From assembly GCA_001579985.1 (NCBI GenBank), contig LRSR01007987.1:4742-30978 (forward strand): a DNA stretch of 26,237 nucleotides, read 5' to 3'. This DNA is from Hypsibius dujardini (lineage: Eukaryota; Tardigrada; Eutardigrada; Parachela; Hypsibiidae). The translations under genes and the position numbers were made by a program. The first letter of the stretch is position 1, and every line of letters starts with the position of its first letter. This document shows positions 1-10,213 of the stretch, one piece after another. The notes under the pieces were generated by a model that was not told where the DNA came from, did no database searches, and saw nothing but the letters and a program-made list of their open reading frames with translations.

Positions 1-110
1 CTGCGTGCATGCACAGACACATCTGCGTGCATGCACAGACACATCTGCGTGCATGCACAGACACATCTGTCTGCATGTATGCACACATCTCTGTGTGTGT
101 GTGTGTGTGT
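1..110. repeat. Short tandem repeat, 22-bp units plus TG run
   Basis: Three near-identical copies of a 22-base unit beginning CTGCGTGCATGCACAGACAC, a degraded fourth copy, then a (TG)n run near 90-110. It lies downstream of the last exon of the minus-strand gene ending at 170 and may fall in that gene's 3' flank. No coding potential is visible. Confidence 0.8.
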
Positions 111-169
111 ACGCGGCAGAGAGAGGTAGAGAGAGCTTGCGTTGAGTGGTCGTTCGCCGTCATCGCGAC

Positions 170-1013
170 TCAGTAGCCGTACTCTTTATTGAAGGGGACG
201 TTATTGCGGCACTGATTCCTCTCCAATCGAGTCACGCGATACCGAAAGTACAGCCTGTCATATCAGGGAAAGGGATGAAGTGTGGACACAAAACGGAAGA
301 CTGAGCAGGATGGATTTAAGGAAAAAATAATAAAAACCGGAAGTGTAAATGCGTGGGTCAATGCAGATCTGGGTTGTGTTCTCACTGTTCGTTTTGTGTT
401 TGTGCTGTGCGATTTTTGATTGATTGAAATTGGAACCGTGTGTGCATTTGTGTGTGTATTCCTGCATGATGACTGCATCGCCCATCAACAGGGTATGTGT
501 TGTTAGCTCGAGGGTCGGCTAAATAGGGCGGTGTGACGCGGGTGGGATGCGGGATGAACGTACGTACCTCATTTTGGTGGTCTGGAATTCCGGCTGGCAC
601 AGCTGCACCGGTGACCACACTGAGAGTACGTAGTGCGAGCGGAGGGAAGACTCGCAGATAAAGTCATTGATACGGTGTTCCCCAGAGGATCCTGCACCGC
701 GGAGGAAGAAAACGAGACACCCCGATGAGTGTGGCATGGGAGACAAAGACAGCGCGGGTCGTAAAACCATACTAATGCGTGTGCGCGTCGCGATCAAAGC
801 GGTGGACTTGACAGTTAATCTTTAATCTCTGACAGGGCATTTGTCGGACTGGGAAGTGCAAATTTGGCGGAATAGACAAAGACGTGGCCAATAATACTGT
901 ACGTTCGTCTGGATTTATGTAGACTCGCAGAGCCCCAGTCAGGCAGGCAGGCAGACAGACAGACAGGCAGACAGGCAGACAGTAAGACAGACAGACAGAC
1001 AGACAAACAGATA

Positions 1014-1058
<45 letters not shown>

Positions 1059-1906
1059 ACAGGCAGACAGGCAGACAGGCAGACAGGCAGACAGGCAGAC
1101 AGAGAGACAGGCAGGCAGACAATGGTAGGCTAGCAGGCATGTCATGGGACGAAAAGAAGTCAAGCTAGACGAGGAAAGCAAGCCGGAAAAGAATGCTGGC
1201 TGTGCAAAATACAACAGCTAATGCCTAGACGAAAAAGCAGGATATCCGTTACCTTGGTCAGTGATGCGAACTCTTACGACAGCTTTCTGTTAACAAAAAT
1301 TGACCCAATCAAGTAACTGTATTTTGTCAAGGGCAATTTCTCTCTGGTAGTGCAGAAAGGCCAGTAAACAAACCTCTATTGCCTGTCCGCAGATATCTCC
1401 CGATACTACCTCTCCAATATGGGGGTCGTTATCGTCACTAGAGGTGCTGAGGACCTTGTAGTTGTAGTCAGAACCGCTCTTCCCTCCATATTGCTGGGCA
1501 CCACGCACCGCATTGGAGACATCCCTGCAAAGGGTCACACGGCTTTGTGAGGAAAAACTCCACCGAAGTTAAGGCAACATAATTAAATTAGTATAAAATT
1601 GAATATAAAATTGAAAGTACAAACGTGTCGATTTGTGCTTGCACGACGGTATTGCACTGTCGAGAAGCAAACTGACCACCACTGAAACAAAAAAATCAAG
1701 GCAAATTACAGACAGAACGTTACGCAAGCAATTAATAGCAAAGCTTGATTGCCGCGTCAGTACCAGGGTCGTCCGGAAGCCGTCAGTCCTTGGGGATTTT
1801 CCAGCCGGATTATTTGAGCCTCAACCCGCATGAAATAGTCCTCATACGCGTAGGCATTGCCGGTCAGTTGCAGGACCAACGCAAACAGGCAGTACAGAGC
1901 CAACAT
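170..1906 (-). CDS. Small secreted protein of unknown family, four-exon model
   Basis: I do not recognise the family. The model joins exons 1906-1764, 1524-1374, 691-609 and 254-170 on the minus strand. The junction phases (2, 0, 2) all agree and give 153 residues. It starts MLALYCLFALVLQLTGNAYA, a clear signal peptide, so the product is probably secreted. The mature part opens with a stretch like a beta strand (YFMRVEAQIIRLENPQG) and ends in a basic, aromatic segment (LYFRYRVTRLERNQCR) before a TGA stop. It has three cysteines after the signal. The first half faintly recalls the N-terminal domain of Notch ligands (NPxG turn), but the cysteine pattern does not fit. Exon 3 is also open in another frame that ends at a strong donor (AG/GTACGT) and also joins exon 4 in phase 2. 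That frame does not join exon 2 in phase, so I prefer the DPLGNTVSM frame. Introns 2 and 3 are uncertain. An acceptor-like TTTTCAG near 1942 suggests a 5' UTR intron. Confidence 0.5.
943..1120. repeat. CAGA/CAGG tetranucleotide array
   Basis: A (GACA)n/(GGCA)n simple repeat inside the proposed second intron of the minus-strand secreted-protein gene. It is read as GTCT/GCCT on the gene strand. The Cys/Leu-rich or Gln/Thr-rich reading frames across it are artefacts of the 4-base period. Confidence 0.95.
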
Positions 1907-2064
1907 CTTCCCTGACTTCCGGCGAAACTCGCGGCACAGTTTCTGAAAAGGACGAACTCACACACGCAGAACCGTTTTCCGACTAGAACAGGAGAAGTTT
2001 CTGCAAGGCCCGCCAACAATCAGTCCCTGCCTGTGCTCGTACTAATGCTGGTGTCTGTGAGTAC

Positions 2065-2170
2065 ACACGTGGCAAACCGAGTTAAGCCATTACACTCGTT
2101 GCATGGGTGTTATACACGGCCGTCGAGTTAAAGTGCTTAATTCGGTCCGCGCAAGGTTTTTGCCACGTGT
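2065..2170. mobile_element. MITE family A, copy 1 (ACACGTGGC termini)
   Basis: A 106-base element with terminal inverted repeats. The left end reads ACACGTGGCAAACCGAGTTA and the right end, reversed, reads ACACGTGGCAAAAACCTTGC. A second, longer copy with the same termini and shared interior lies at 23991-24110. No coding capacity, so it is a non-autonomous DNA transposon remnant. Confidence 0.75.
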
Positions 2171-3035
2171 CTATGTACTGGCCTCTTAGTCTTAAGAGGT
2201 CGGCGTTTGCTCAAAGGTTACAATGTTAATCCACCGCACACATCTCCCGGAAGGTGAAGTGGTGCGTCGCAGTATCTGCACGAGCGAATCTGTCTGGCCG
2301 GGTGGTGGTGCGACGGACGACCGCGACCGCCACAGGGCTGTGTGAAAGTGTGAATAGAGAGAGACTTCTTTCATTCATGCCCCACATTCGAAAAAAAACC
2401 CCAGCGAATTCCCGCTTTTTCAAGGCCTCGCACAGATATTTACGATGCATGCCTGCGATAAGCGACGGAGCTTCCGGTGCGTCTTGCCAATGGGTCGCCG
2501 ACTCTTCTGCGTTGTGCGCTCGTACAATCCGTCCGCCGACTTATAAGAATGGAACAATTTAGAACTCAAAAATGGGAAATGTGAATTGCCAGTTTACTCC
2601 CTCAACAATTCGGCTTAAATTCAGACGCACAAGTCCGATATCAATGCGGAATAAAGATAAATTGTCTCTTTTGTTTGTTTGATAAAAATACAGTTTCACG
2701 TTTTAATCCCTAGACCAATATGAATGACTCGGACTGGCGTTCCAAAACCGCTTCCAGTATTTCCCTTTGAAATACGTTTTTGATTTAATGAGGTAAATAT
2801 GCAACGACGTTACGTATTTTCGGCGACATTTTCCGTCTCGATGATAAACGGCTGCGCGGCACAGCTTTTAAATCAAGAATATCCTCCTTCCTTCGATTAT
2901 CTCAAAATATCCGAACCTTATAATTATCCCTCGTTTTGACTGTGTTTAACTCATTTTTGCTGAGATTTTGTTTGGCTTGTTCCCTCATCCATTTCACGCG
3001 TAAAGTACCACGAGTACCGGCGATTGCACTCAAAT
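2171..3035. other. Intergenic stretch, no supported gene
   Basis: Both strands hold open frames of 60-100 codons at 2192-2562. One minus-strand frame (starting at 2450, MHRKYLCEALKKREF) looks somewhat protein-like, but no splice partner or family match could be found. From about 2563 to 3035 the DNA is AT-rich with nothing recognisable. Confidence 0.5.
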
Positions 3036-3257
3036 AAGTACCACTAGTCGCATGCAAGTACCACCAGTCACATGCAAGTACCACCAGTCGCATTTAAGTA
3101 CCACCAGTCGCATGTGTGTACCACCAGCCCATATGAGTACCACCAGTCACGTGCAAGTACCACCAGTCCCATATGAGTACCACTAGTCGCATGCAAGTAC
3201 CACCAGTCGCATGTGTGTACCACCAGCCACATGCAAGTACCACCAGTCACATGTAAG
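3036..3257. repeat. 20-bp minisatellite, about 11 copies
   Basis: Tandem copies of AAGTACCACCAGTCGCATGC with point changes and one or two base indels (for example CCCATATG in place of CGCATGC). It lies about 240 bases beyond the stop codon of the minus-strand ZC3H15 gene, so it may fall in that gene's 3' flank. The long frames across it simply follow the repeat. Confidence 0.9.
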
Positions 3258-3497
3258 TCTTGCTATATTTGTTCATACCATTCGACGACTTCTGTTAAAA
3301 ACATCAGTTTCTCAATAAGGCAGCGGGAATTTCCAAACTGCTCAAGCGATCTCGACTCGAAGCAATCTCGACCTGAAACGTTCTCTGCCGACAGACAGAC
3401 TGACAGTATCATCACACTACAGTACACCAGCACCAGCACCACGACCTCCTACATCTCCGAGTCAATACATCCAAAAAGCCATTCATCAACACTGCAA

Positions 3498-6373
3498 TCA
3501 CTTGGGCCCATCGCCATCGCTGCCCGGCTCATCGTCATCGTCGCCTGAGTCGTCCTCATCGGCAAACAAGTCAGCATCAATGGGGACGTCTTCTTCACTG
3601 TCCGCTGCTGCCCTTGACGAGGACGGACCCGCATCGCCAGAGGGAGGGGCATCAGCATTAGCCGCGGCCGGTTTGGCCATTGCTGACCAATCCCGCTGCG
3701 TGATGCCGGTGTTGTTCTCCTCCAGGCCATCCTCCAAGAAGAGCGATTCGTCGATGGCCTTGGCGACCATTTCGTCGACATCTTCGTTCTACAAAAACAA
3801 GACAGATGAAACCCAAAGAATGTGAAAACGAATTCGGACGAACAGGGAGCATCGAAGGCAAAAATGCCTCGGTAAAATGGTAAAATGGGGTACCTCGGAA
3901 TCGGAACGGCTGTAGACCATATCATCGGCATCCTCATCGTCCCCATCGGCCAGTTCAGGCTTGAATGTAAACATGTCCCTACCAGAGAGCTGGAAATAAA
4001 GAACAAGGGTGACTACATAAGCAAATGTACAGGAGAGCGACAGGAGGGTTGATCGGAAGGTTGGAATTAGTTACCCCCATAAGTCGTCCAGCCTGGAATT
4101 CGTTCTCCTTCTTCGCCTTATCGGCGGCCAATTTCTCAATTCGTTCTTGCCGCTGAAAGGAAACAAGCATGAAGCATTCCTCATACCAGTCCCATCGTCA
4201 CGACCGCGGCCGGCAATGCGACCGCCGGTGTAAGAAACAATTATCCCAAGCCTGGATTACCTTCTTAATCTTCCATGCCTTGAATGTTTCTAATGTGACC
4301 CTCGTAAGATTGCCTCCCAACGCAGCGCGTTCCTTCTCAATCAGATCGTCCAGCGAAATCTTCTCCTCCTGATCTTCCATTTTCTTTTTATCCTTCTTGA
4401 GAACAAAGCCGGCCGGTAAAGCGTGCCTATAAACATCAGAGGGTGCTTAGACATCGGCAGCTCGAAGGAACTGTTGGTGTGACCGCGTCGCGTGTCTGCG
4501 TGCATATCAAAGCTAGAATATCCGTCCTGCTGAACGCTCATCGTCCTAGTTCGTCCCTAGGACGGGGTGTCCGGGACGTCCCTAGGACGAGAGGTCCGGG
4601 ACGTTTCTAGGACGGAGTGTCCGGGACGTTTGTGGGACGAAATGTCCGGGACGTCCCTAGGACGGGATGTCCCGGACGTCTCTGTCCCCTTTCGTCCATA
4701 GTCTGTATTTCTACTATACTCACTTGTACATGCAGCTGTCGCCGCCGTTCGGACAGGTCCAGAACCACCCATATTTGTTCTCTTCAATTGCCTGCAGAAA
4801 ATGCTTGCAAACCTACAACACAAGCTGGGTCATAACATGAAACAGCACGATCCTGTTTTATCAAAACTGCCTACAATGTCAGTTTTGGGTTTCAATTTCT
4901 CCGCCTCCGCGTGCTTCTGCGTGACCACGTCCGCCAGCTTGGCGTCGTCCCACGTGTCCATCGTATCCTCATCTTCGGCTCGAACATCTGCACAGGAAGA
5001 GAAACTTGTCTGTCGCCTGACGATTCCAAGACACGATCAATCTTGCGCCTTACCAGCGTAAAGATTTCGCTTCTCAGTTCGTCTCTCGACATTGACATCG
5101 TGTGAAAATTTACACTTGTCTCCCTTGCCGCACTGGCCGGCTTTGAAGAAAGCGCACAGCACCGATTTCGGATCAACATCTGCAACAAAACAAAAGGCGT
5201 GTCAGAATAGACGAAAGCTTCGGTTAATCCGGTAGTCTAGCATGAAAACAGACTGGTGTTGATTTCAAAACAATTTCAGAACAGAGCAGAACATCATACG
5301 ATAACTGTACCAGGAAGCCAAAACTTGCTAGGCACACCAAATCCGCAAGTAAAGTAGCTAGACATTAAATCGATCAATCAACGCCACATTTGATTGGATG
5401 AACAAAACAAGCAAATCAACCGATCGATCAATCAACGCCACATTTAATTGGATGAACAAAACAAGCAAATCAACCAATCGATCGATCAACGCACAGTTGA
5501 TTGGATGAACAAAACAAGCAAATCGACAAATCGATCAATCAACGCCACATTCATTTGGACGAACAAAACAAGCAAATCAACCAATCGATCAATCAACGCC
5601 ACAGTTGATTGGATGAACAAACCAAGCAAATCAACCAATCGATCAATCAACGTCACATTTGGTTGGATGAACAAAACAAGCTAATACATCAATCAATCAA
5701 TCACCCCGCCGCAATCGAGCCGATCCAAAATAACACGTCCATAAGCCCAAGTATTATAGCATTTCTAACTCTAAAACACGGAACTCCCCGAAATTTTTCA
5801 GTCATGGATGTTAAGAAAGAGAAGAGTACGAACCTTTTGCGACTTTCTGGTTTTCAATGACCGGTTTAAATAACTCCTTCAGCTCATCGGCGGCGGCTTT
5901 TTCCCTGGCCTTCTTTTCCGCTTGTGTTTCCGGTGCCAATGGATCCTAATGCGATTGAAAGTTCCAAATCATTTCCGAATTAGCACAGTAAATATGAAAA
6001 ACGCTTCGGACAAAAAAAAGTGTTTACGTAGCTGAAAAACTTCCTTACCCTTCGCGCCGGAGGCTTCCCTTGCGCGGCTTTCGCAACCTGTTGGATAAAC
6101 TGCTGCTGCTTGTTTCCCTTCTTATTTTTCAAACCAAAAGTTTTGTCCTGCAAGGAAAAAAGGGGAAGAAATTGATTTTAGAAAATACTGAAATGGTATA
6201 TGAATACAGGTGAAAAGAAACGTGTCAATTATCACTAATAAACGGCTGACAGCTAGCTTGATTTCTACTGGTGCTGTCTCAAATCACAGCGAAAAACCAC
6301 TCACCTCCACAATTTTTTGCTTTTGCTTTTCCACTGTCTTCTTGCTGGCTCCACTGTTGGTTTTCGGCGGCAT
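3498..6373 (-). CDS. ZC3H15: ZC3H15 / DFRP1, CCCH zinc-finger DRG1-binding protein
   Basis: This family binds and stabilises the GTPase DRG1 and associates with translating ribosomes in the cytoplasm. Ten exons on the minus strand: 6373-6305, 6147-6049, 5945-5834, 5179-5054, 4987-4875, 4812-4724, 4426-4261, 4152-4075, 3989-3894, 3788-3498. All junctions are GT-AG and the phases close to give 412 residues (about 426 in human). The N-terminus carries the family block [19 protein letters not shown]. Zinc finger 1 is C102-x7-C110-x5-C116-x3-H120. Finger 2 is C175-x17-C193-x6-C200-x3-H204, containing [11 protein letters not shown]. The DFRP region follows ([17 protein letters not shown], then [19 protein letters not shown] and [12 protein letters not shown]). 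The C-terminus is acidic and Ser-rich. The start fits the conserved MPPK opening. It is divergent from p23 across a 430-base spacer. Two introns hold minisatellites. Confidence 0.97.
4555..4679. repeat. 25-bp minisatellite, five copies, in ZC3H15 intron 6
   Basis: Exactly five 25-base units of the form CCCTAGGACGGGGTGTCCGG plus GACGT. Units 3 and 4 are more diverged. GGACGT/ACGTCC half-palindromes recur in each unit, so single strands could fold. The array lies between exons 6 and 7 of ZC3H15, with its right edge about 45 bases from a splice donor. Confidence 0.9.
5371..5700. repeat. 54-bp minisatellite, about six copies, in ZC3H15 intron 3
   Basis: Units of 54 bases starting CGATCAATCAACGCCACATT and containing GGATGAACAAAACAAGCAAA. 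Because 54 is a multiple of three, several frames stay open through the array (an Asn/Gln/Ser-rich frame on plus, a Leu/Val-rich frame on minus). There is no sign that any is a real gene. The array fills half of the 654-base intron between exons 3 and 4. Confidence 0.92.
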
Positions 6374-6803
6374 CTTGAAGCCTGGTGACAGAAGAGTGTT
6401 TCAGTCAATTGGTCAAATCCGAAAGAAAGAGTGGAAGATGGGTTAAATTCAGAAGACAGGGAATGAGGTCTTGACGAAGGACGAACTGAATTTGTTTAGT
6501 GTGCAATGCACACCACTGAGTCGAATGTGCGCAGTGCGCACGACAAACCACATGGTGGGCCGAATGCAAAGCTTTCGGTTAGCCATCTCGAGTGCTGAAT
6601 GAGTGGTTGTGAGTGGGTGCGGCTGGTTTCGCCCAGTTGGCTTGCCATCTCCTCCTCTACTTTCCCATTTCCACGGATTCTAGAGGTTTCTGCGTTTGTA
6701 TGTTGCCACTCTCCCGGTTCTCCAGGAAATTCACATCGAATCCGCTCGTCCTCCATTTTGTACACCCATCCCGAGCGTGAACTAACGAGTCAGCAACTGA
6801 AAA
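6374..6803. promoter_or_regulatory. Probable bidirectional promoter of ZC3H15 and p23
   Basis: The 430 bases between the divergent start codons of ZC3H15 (minus, 6373) and p23 (plus, 6804) must hold both 5' UTRs and promoters unless 5' UTR introns extend them. No convincing TATA box is visible on either strand. An imperfect palindromic GTGCGCAGTGCGCAC sits at about 6527-6541. The assignment rests on gene arrangement only. Confidence 0.6.
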
Positions 6804-8378
6804 ATGGCAGCCGCGTACGTGGATCCCTTCCCTCGCCGGAATGCGAGAATTTCAAACACTTGATCAGCAAAAACTGTAAACTCATTTCCCCATTTCTCCA
6901 TCTCTCTCTCTCCATTGCAGTCCCACAGCCTATCCTCCTGCCAACTGGGCGCAACGCAAGGAGGTCGTCTTCCTCAGCATCCTGCTGCACGACGTGAAAG
7001 AACTGGACCTCAAGATTGAGGCCAATAAGATTCATTTCAGGTGAGGAGGAAGAGAGAAACTGTTTTGGGAAGATTTTCCGGAGTTGTCTTTATCGAGCTT
7101 CTGTGATATCTTTTTCTCCCCTTCCCTCGCGTACAGTGGAAAGTCGGAGGGGAAGCAATACAACGCGGATTTGGAACTTTTCGCAGAAATTGATCCAGAG
7201 GTACGTGAGTTATAACACATGACAATTTCAGGGGAAATTTTATTTGATTATTGTTTTGCAGAATTCGAAGTATGTGGTGAAAGATCGCCTTATTGATTTG
7301 ACCCTGCAGAAGAAGGACACCACCGCTGCCTTTTGGCCGAGGCTGTTGAAAGGTGAGGGAACTAATTGTGATGTTCGGTCACCGGTAAACTTTATCACCT
7401 CCGGGAAGAGAAGCGAGAAAATGGACTTGCTGGATTCAGTATCAGTGAATCTGCCAATCAATCGATTGATCAATCAGTTCTGTTATCCGCTTAGGTGGCA
7501 GTCAATTGAGGCAAACAAATCCATCAATCAATTTGATGGATTTGATAGTGAACAACTGAATTGGTACATCTGTATTCCCTAGTGACTTCTTTGGCCGAAA
7601 TTTTACTCAAGCATTAAATATTTTGATCTAGAATTGATCGAAGCTTTGCAGTTAATGCAATTCGGTCCGAGAGAATAAAGATAGCATCGGCATTCGATCC
7701 CCACTGTTGATTGATGGATGGCTTGCGATGAACGAGAGAGCTCTGCTGGCTGCCATCGCTCTTTTGTCTCTTAACAACTGTCCATAATTTACACGGATTA
7801 TCGGGCGTTTTTGTGTTGCAGCTTCCGGAAAGGCCGGTTGGTTGAAGACGGACTTTGGCCGGTGGAAAGATGAGGATGACGAGGAGGATGCGCCCGCTGC
7901 CGGCGGCGGCGGCGATGGTGCCGATTTCCAGCAAATGATGCAGCAGATGGGCGGAATGGGAGGAATGGGAGGCATGGGAGGAATGGGCGGAATGGGAGGT
8001 GCGTTGAGAAGGTTTTCGTAGGAGTTTATGTCAAACACGCTGTGGTTCCGTGTTTGTCTTACCGAGTCCAATTCATGATGTCTGTGGTGCAATTCATGAT
8101 GGCGGTGGGGCTGTAGGTATGAATTTCGGCGGCGGTGATATGGGTGGTTTCGACCCTACTGGCGCTGGGGACAGCGATGATGAAGGTGGGTGTGCAAGCA
8201 AATTGAAGATTCCCAGTCATGCAGGTTTTACTTCCACGTTAAACACGCATTTTTCGAATATCTTTCTTGTTGTGTAGAAGGTCCCGGTGGGGAGGATGAC
8301 GAAGATGGGGATATGCCAAAGCTCGGTAACCTGAACAAGCGGAGCAGCCGAGAGGCACTTCTTGCAGCAGTTTCTTAA
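6804..8378 (+). CDS. PTGES3: HSP90 co-chaperone p23 (PTGES3-like)
   Basis: p23 binds the ATP-closed form of HSP90 in the cytosol and slows ATP hydrolysis, stabilising client complexes. Seven exons: 6804-6814, 6921-7040, 7137-7200, 7262-7352, 7822-7998, 8117-8185, 8278-8378. All junctions are GT-AG and in phase, giving 210 residues (160 in human). The CS domain runs from about residue 9 to 112: KEVVFLSILLHDVKELDLKI, then AFWPRLLK (W90-P91-R92-L93) and WLKTDFGRWKDEDD, the family signature. Residues 134-165 are unusual: six or seven MGG repeats and then a Gly/Asp-rich tract, absent from human p23 although Gly-rich tails occur in some other p23 proteins. The tail is acidic with a MPKLG block like the vertebrate MPDLE end, followed by an extra basic segment ending REALLAAVS. 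The first coding exon has only 11 coding bases. Confidence 0.96.
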
Positions 8379-8917
8379 TCGCACGTTTATTTCATTCCAG
8401 AGTAAATCGAAACACCCGGAGAGGCGCACCTTTTTTGCACTTTGCTAGTCCGAAGACGGTAAAATTTGATGGATTAGTGAAGGGGGATACTTTTTTTCCT
8501 TTGATGCCTGGGAAGATGGATGTTAGCGCGGCTGTGAGAGATTCGCTGTTGGCGGCGGTCAGCCTAAATGGTCATTCCAATCCACACGTCCATCCGGTCT
8601 CTCGCTTGATCAGGCGATGCACACACACTGTTTGATAACTCTTCATTTTCGATGACAAAAAAATGAAACCACTTGTGACTTTTCGCGTTGTTACAGTGCT
8701 TACAGAGTCCGACGCCGAAATCTCTCGGGCCCCGAAAATCCCGAAACCCGAAAAAAGCTTTCGGTTTCGGTTCGGGAAAAACGAGAATTGTCGGGCAGGT
8801 TCAGGACATCTAAGTTTCGAGTGGGTTCGTGACAGTGACAGGAACGCGGTATTTTTTTCAATCACTGCACTTATATTGTGGAGTGGAAAATTGTACAATG
8901 GCAGTTGAAAGTGCCTG
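8379..8917. other. 3' flank of p23 with a small hairpin
   Basis: No clear AATAAA was found just after the p23 stop. Around 8733-8780 an inverted pair (CCCGAAACCCGAAA and the complementary TTTCGGTTTCGGTTCGGG form) can fold on an AAAGCTTT centre. The same CGGGTTTCGG-type motifs recur at 9210-9230 and 9845, flanking the foldback element. An open frame at 8515-8566 echoes the last residues of p23 but has no support as an exon. Confidence 0.5.
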
Positions 8918-9105
8918 TCACGTGGCAGTCCGTCTCATGTGCTACTGCATCAGTCATGTGGCAGTCCGTCTCATGTGCAACTGCATCAGTTACGTGGCAG
9001 TCCGTCTCATGTGCAACTGCATCAGTCACGTGGTAGTCCGTCTCATGTGCTACTGCATCAGTCACGTGGCAGTCCGTCTCATGTGCTACTGCATCAGTCA
9101 CGTGG
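8918..9105. repeat. 36-bp minisatellite with repeated CACGTG
   Basis: Five 36-base copies plus a partial sixth, unit TCACGTGGCAGTCCGTCTCA plus TGTGCTACTGCATCAG. Four of the six unit starts keep the CACGTG palindrome; the others are CATGTG and TACGTG. A period of 12 codons keeps all three plus frames and a minus frame open, so the peptides seen are repeat artefacts. It lies between p23 and TRIP13, about 1.1 kb before the TRIP13 start. Confidence 0.93.
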
Positions 9106-9266
9106 GATGACGCTTGTTGTTTAACATTAACAAGTCCTTCCGTAATATTGGCCAGAAGCGCAAGATTTTTGACATTTTTGGTTGACTAAATATTTTTCGG
9201 TGAATGATCTGTTTCGGTTCGGTTTCGGGCAAAGTTAAAAAAATTGGTTCAGGTTTGTCGGGCGGG

Positions 9267-9822
9267 TGAATCGAAACTGCGGAACTTCCAAGTATACCCT
9301 AGATGAAGACACCGTCTACGGCAAAAATATTGCGATTGCTCACTTGATTTAATGTTACATCGTTTCGTTGCCTCAATACTCAACATATCCTTTTACGTTT
9401 CATGTAGTCTTAATTTTGAATACCCGTTTTTCCTATCTTACCATTAGCTGACAATTTATCACTTCAATCAGTGGCAACGTTTTTTGTTTACCTGGTTTCA
9501 ATCAACATTGTACCAACAATGAGGTTATTTCAATCAGCTCTAGAGTGCGAGTATTCATACAATTAGTGTTTTACTTTGTAATTTTTGCAAATGTATATTC
9601 TGTAACGGAAAATTATTAATGGTATGAATACTCGTATTCTAGAGCTGATTACAATAATCTGGTAAATAGACTTTGTTGGTACAATGTTGGTTGAGAGCAA
9701 GTAACAAGCAACGTAACGATGTAAAATTAAATTAAGCGAGCAATAACCGTATCAAGAGTTGTTGTAATTTTGCCGTAGACGGTGTCGCCACCTAGGGTAA
9801 TCTTCCGCAGTTTCGATACACC
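9267..9822. mobile_element. Large foldback (inverted-repeat) element
   Basis: Two long inverted arms. The left arm is 9267-9560 (ATCGAAACTGCGGAA, GACACCGTCTACGGCAAAA, CAACATTGTACCAACAA, AGAGTGCGAGTATTCATAC). The right arm is 9622-9822, the same blocks reversed and in the opposite order. The loop is about 60 bases. The left arm is about 90 bases longer, with the extra part roughly 9372-9480 bounded by GTTGCC and GGCAAC, which suggests a nested insertion. There is no coding frame. It is a non-autonomous foldback transposon or large MITE between p23 and TRIP13. Confidence 0.85.
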
Positions 9823-10213
9823 CTTGTCGGGCTCCGCTGTTCGTTTCGGGTTTCTGCTCTATCAGACATTAGATCTGTCGATTGCTTGATTGAAATTCAA
9901 ATTTATGGGTCGATCTGCGGCTGTCTTATCATTCATCCATTTGAGGAAGGGGGCGTGTCAAAGCGTTTCAGTTGGTCTTTTTCGGCCTGAGTCATATCAG
10001 CTGATCTTTGTCTCCGGCTTTCCATTTCGCGCGTTCTGCCATCTCCAGCGTCAATAGATGTTTCAGTTCAGTAGATTTCTATTTCAGCTTTCTAATAATT
10101 CTCATCATTTTTATCAACTCGTATTGGTACTAGTAGTACTGGCGCTCAGCGTTTTCTCCCCCGGTATTTTAAATTTGCATTTGAACTTGCATTATCCTGT
10201 GCTCACAAGAGAC

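Noticed and set aside
772-1214. Long Cys/Leu-rich minus-strand frames
   Set aside because: They are translations of a CAGA/CAGG tetranucleotide repeat; a four-base period keeps several frames open without selection.
5448-5684. Asn/Gln/Ser-rich repeat protein frame
   Set aside because: It follows a 54-base intronic minisatellite in ZC3H15; both strands are open because the unit is a multiple of three.
8829-9124. Cys/His-rich repeat protein of 12-residue units, looking like a metal-binding protein
   Set aside because: All three plus frames and one minus frame are open across the same 36-base array, so there is no evidence of coding.
10058-10213. TRIP13 start at the first in-frame ATG, giving a hydrophobic N-terminus
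   Set aside because: TRIP13 is a soluble nuclear/cytosolic ATPase and the family has no membrane anchor; a downstream ATG is more plausible.
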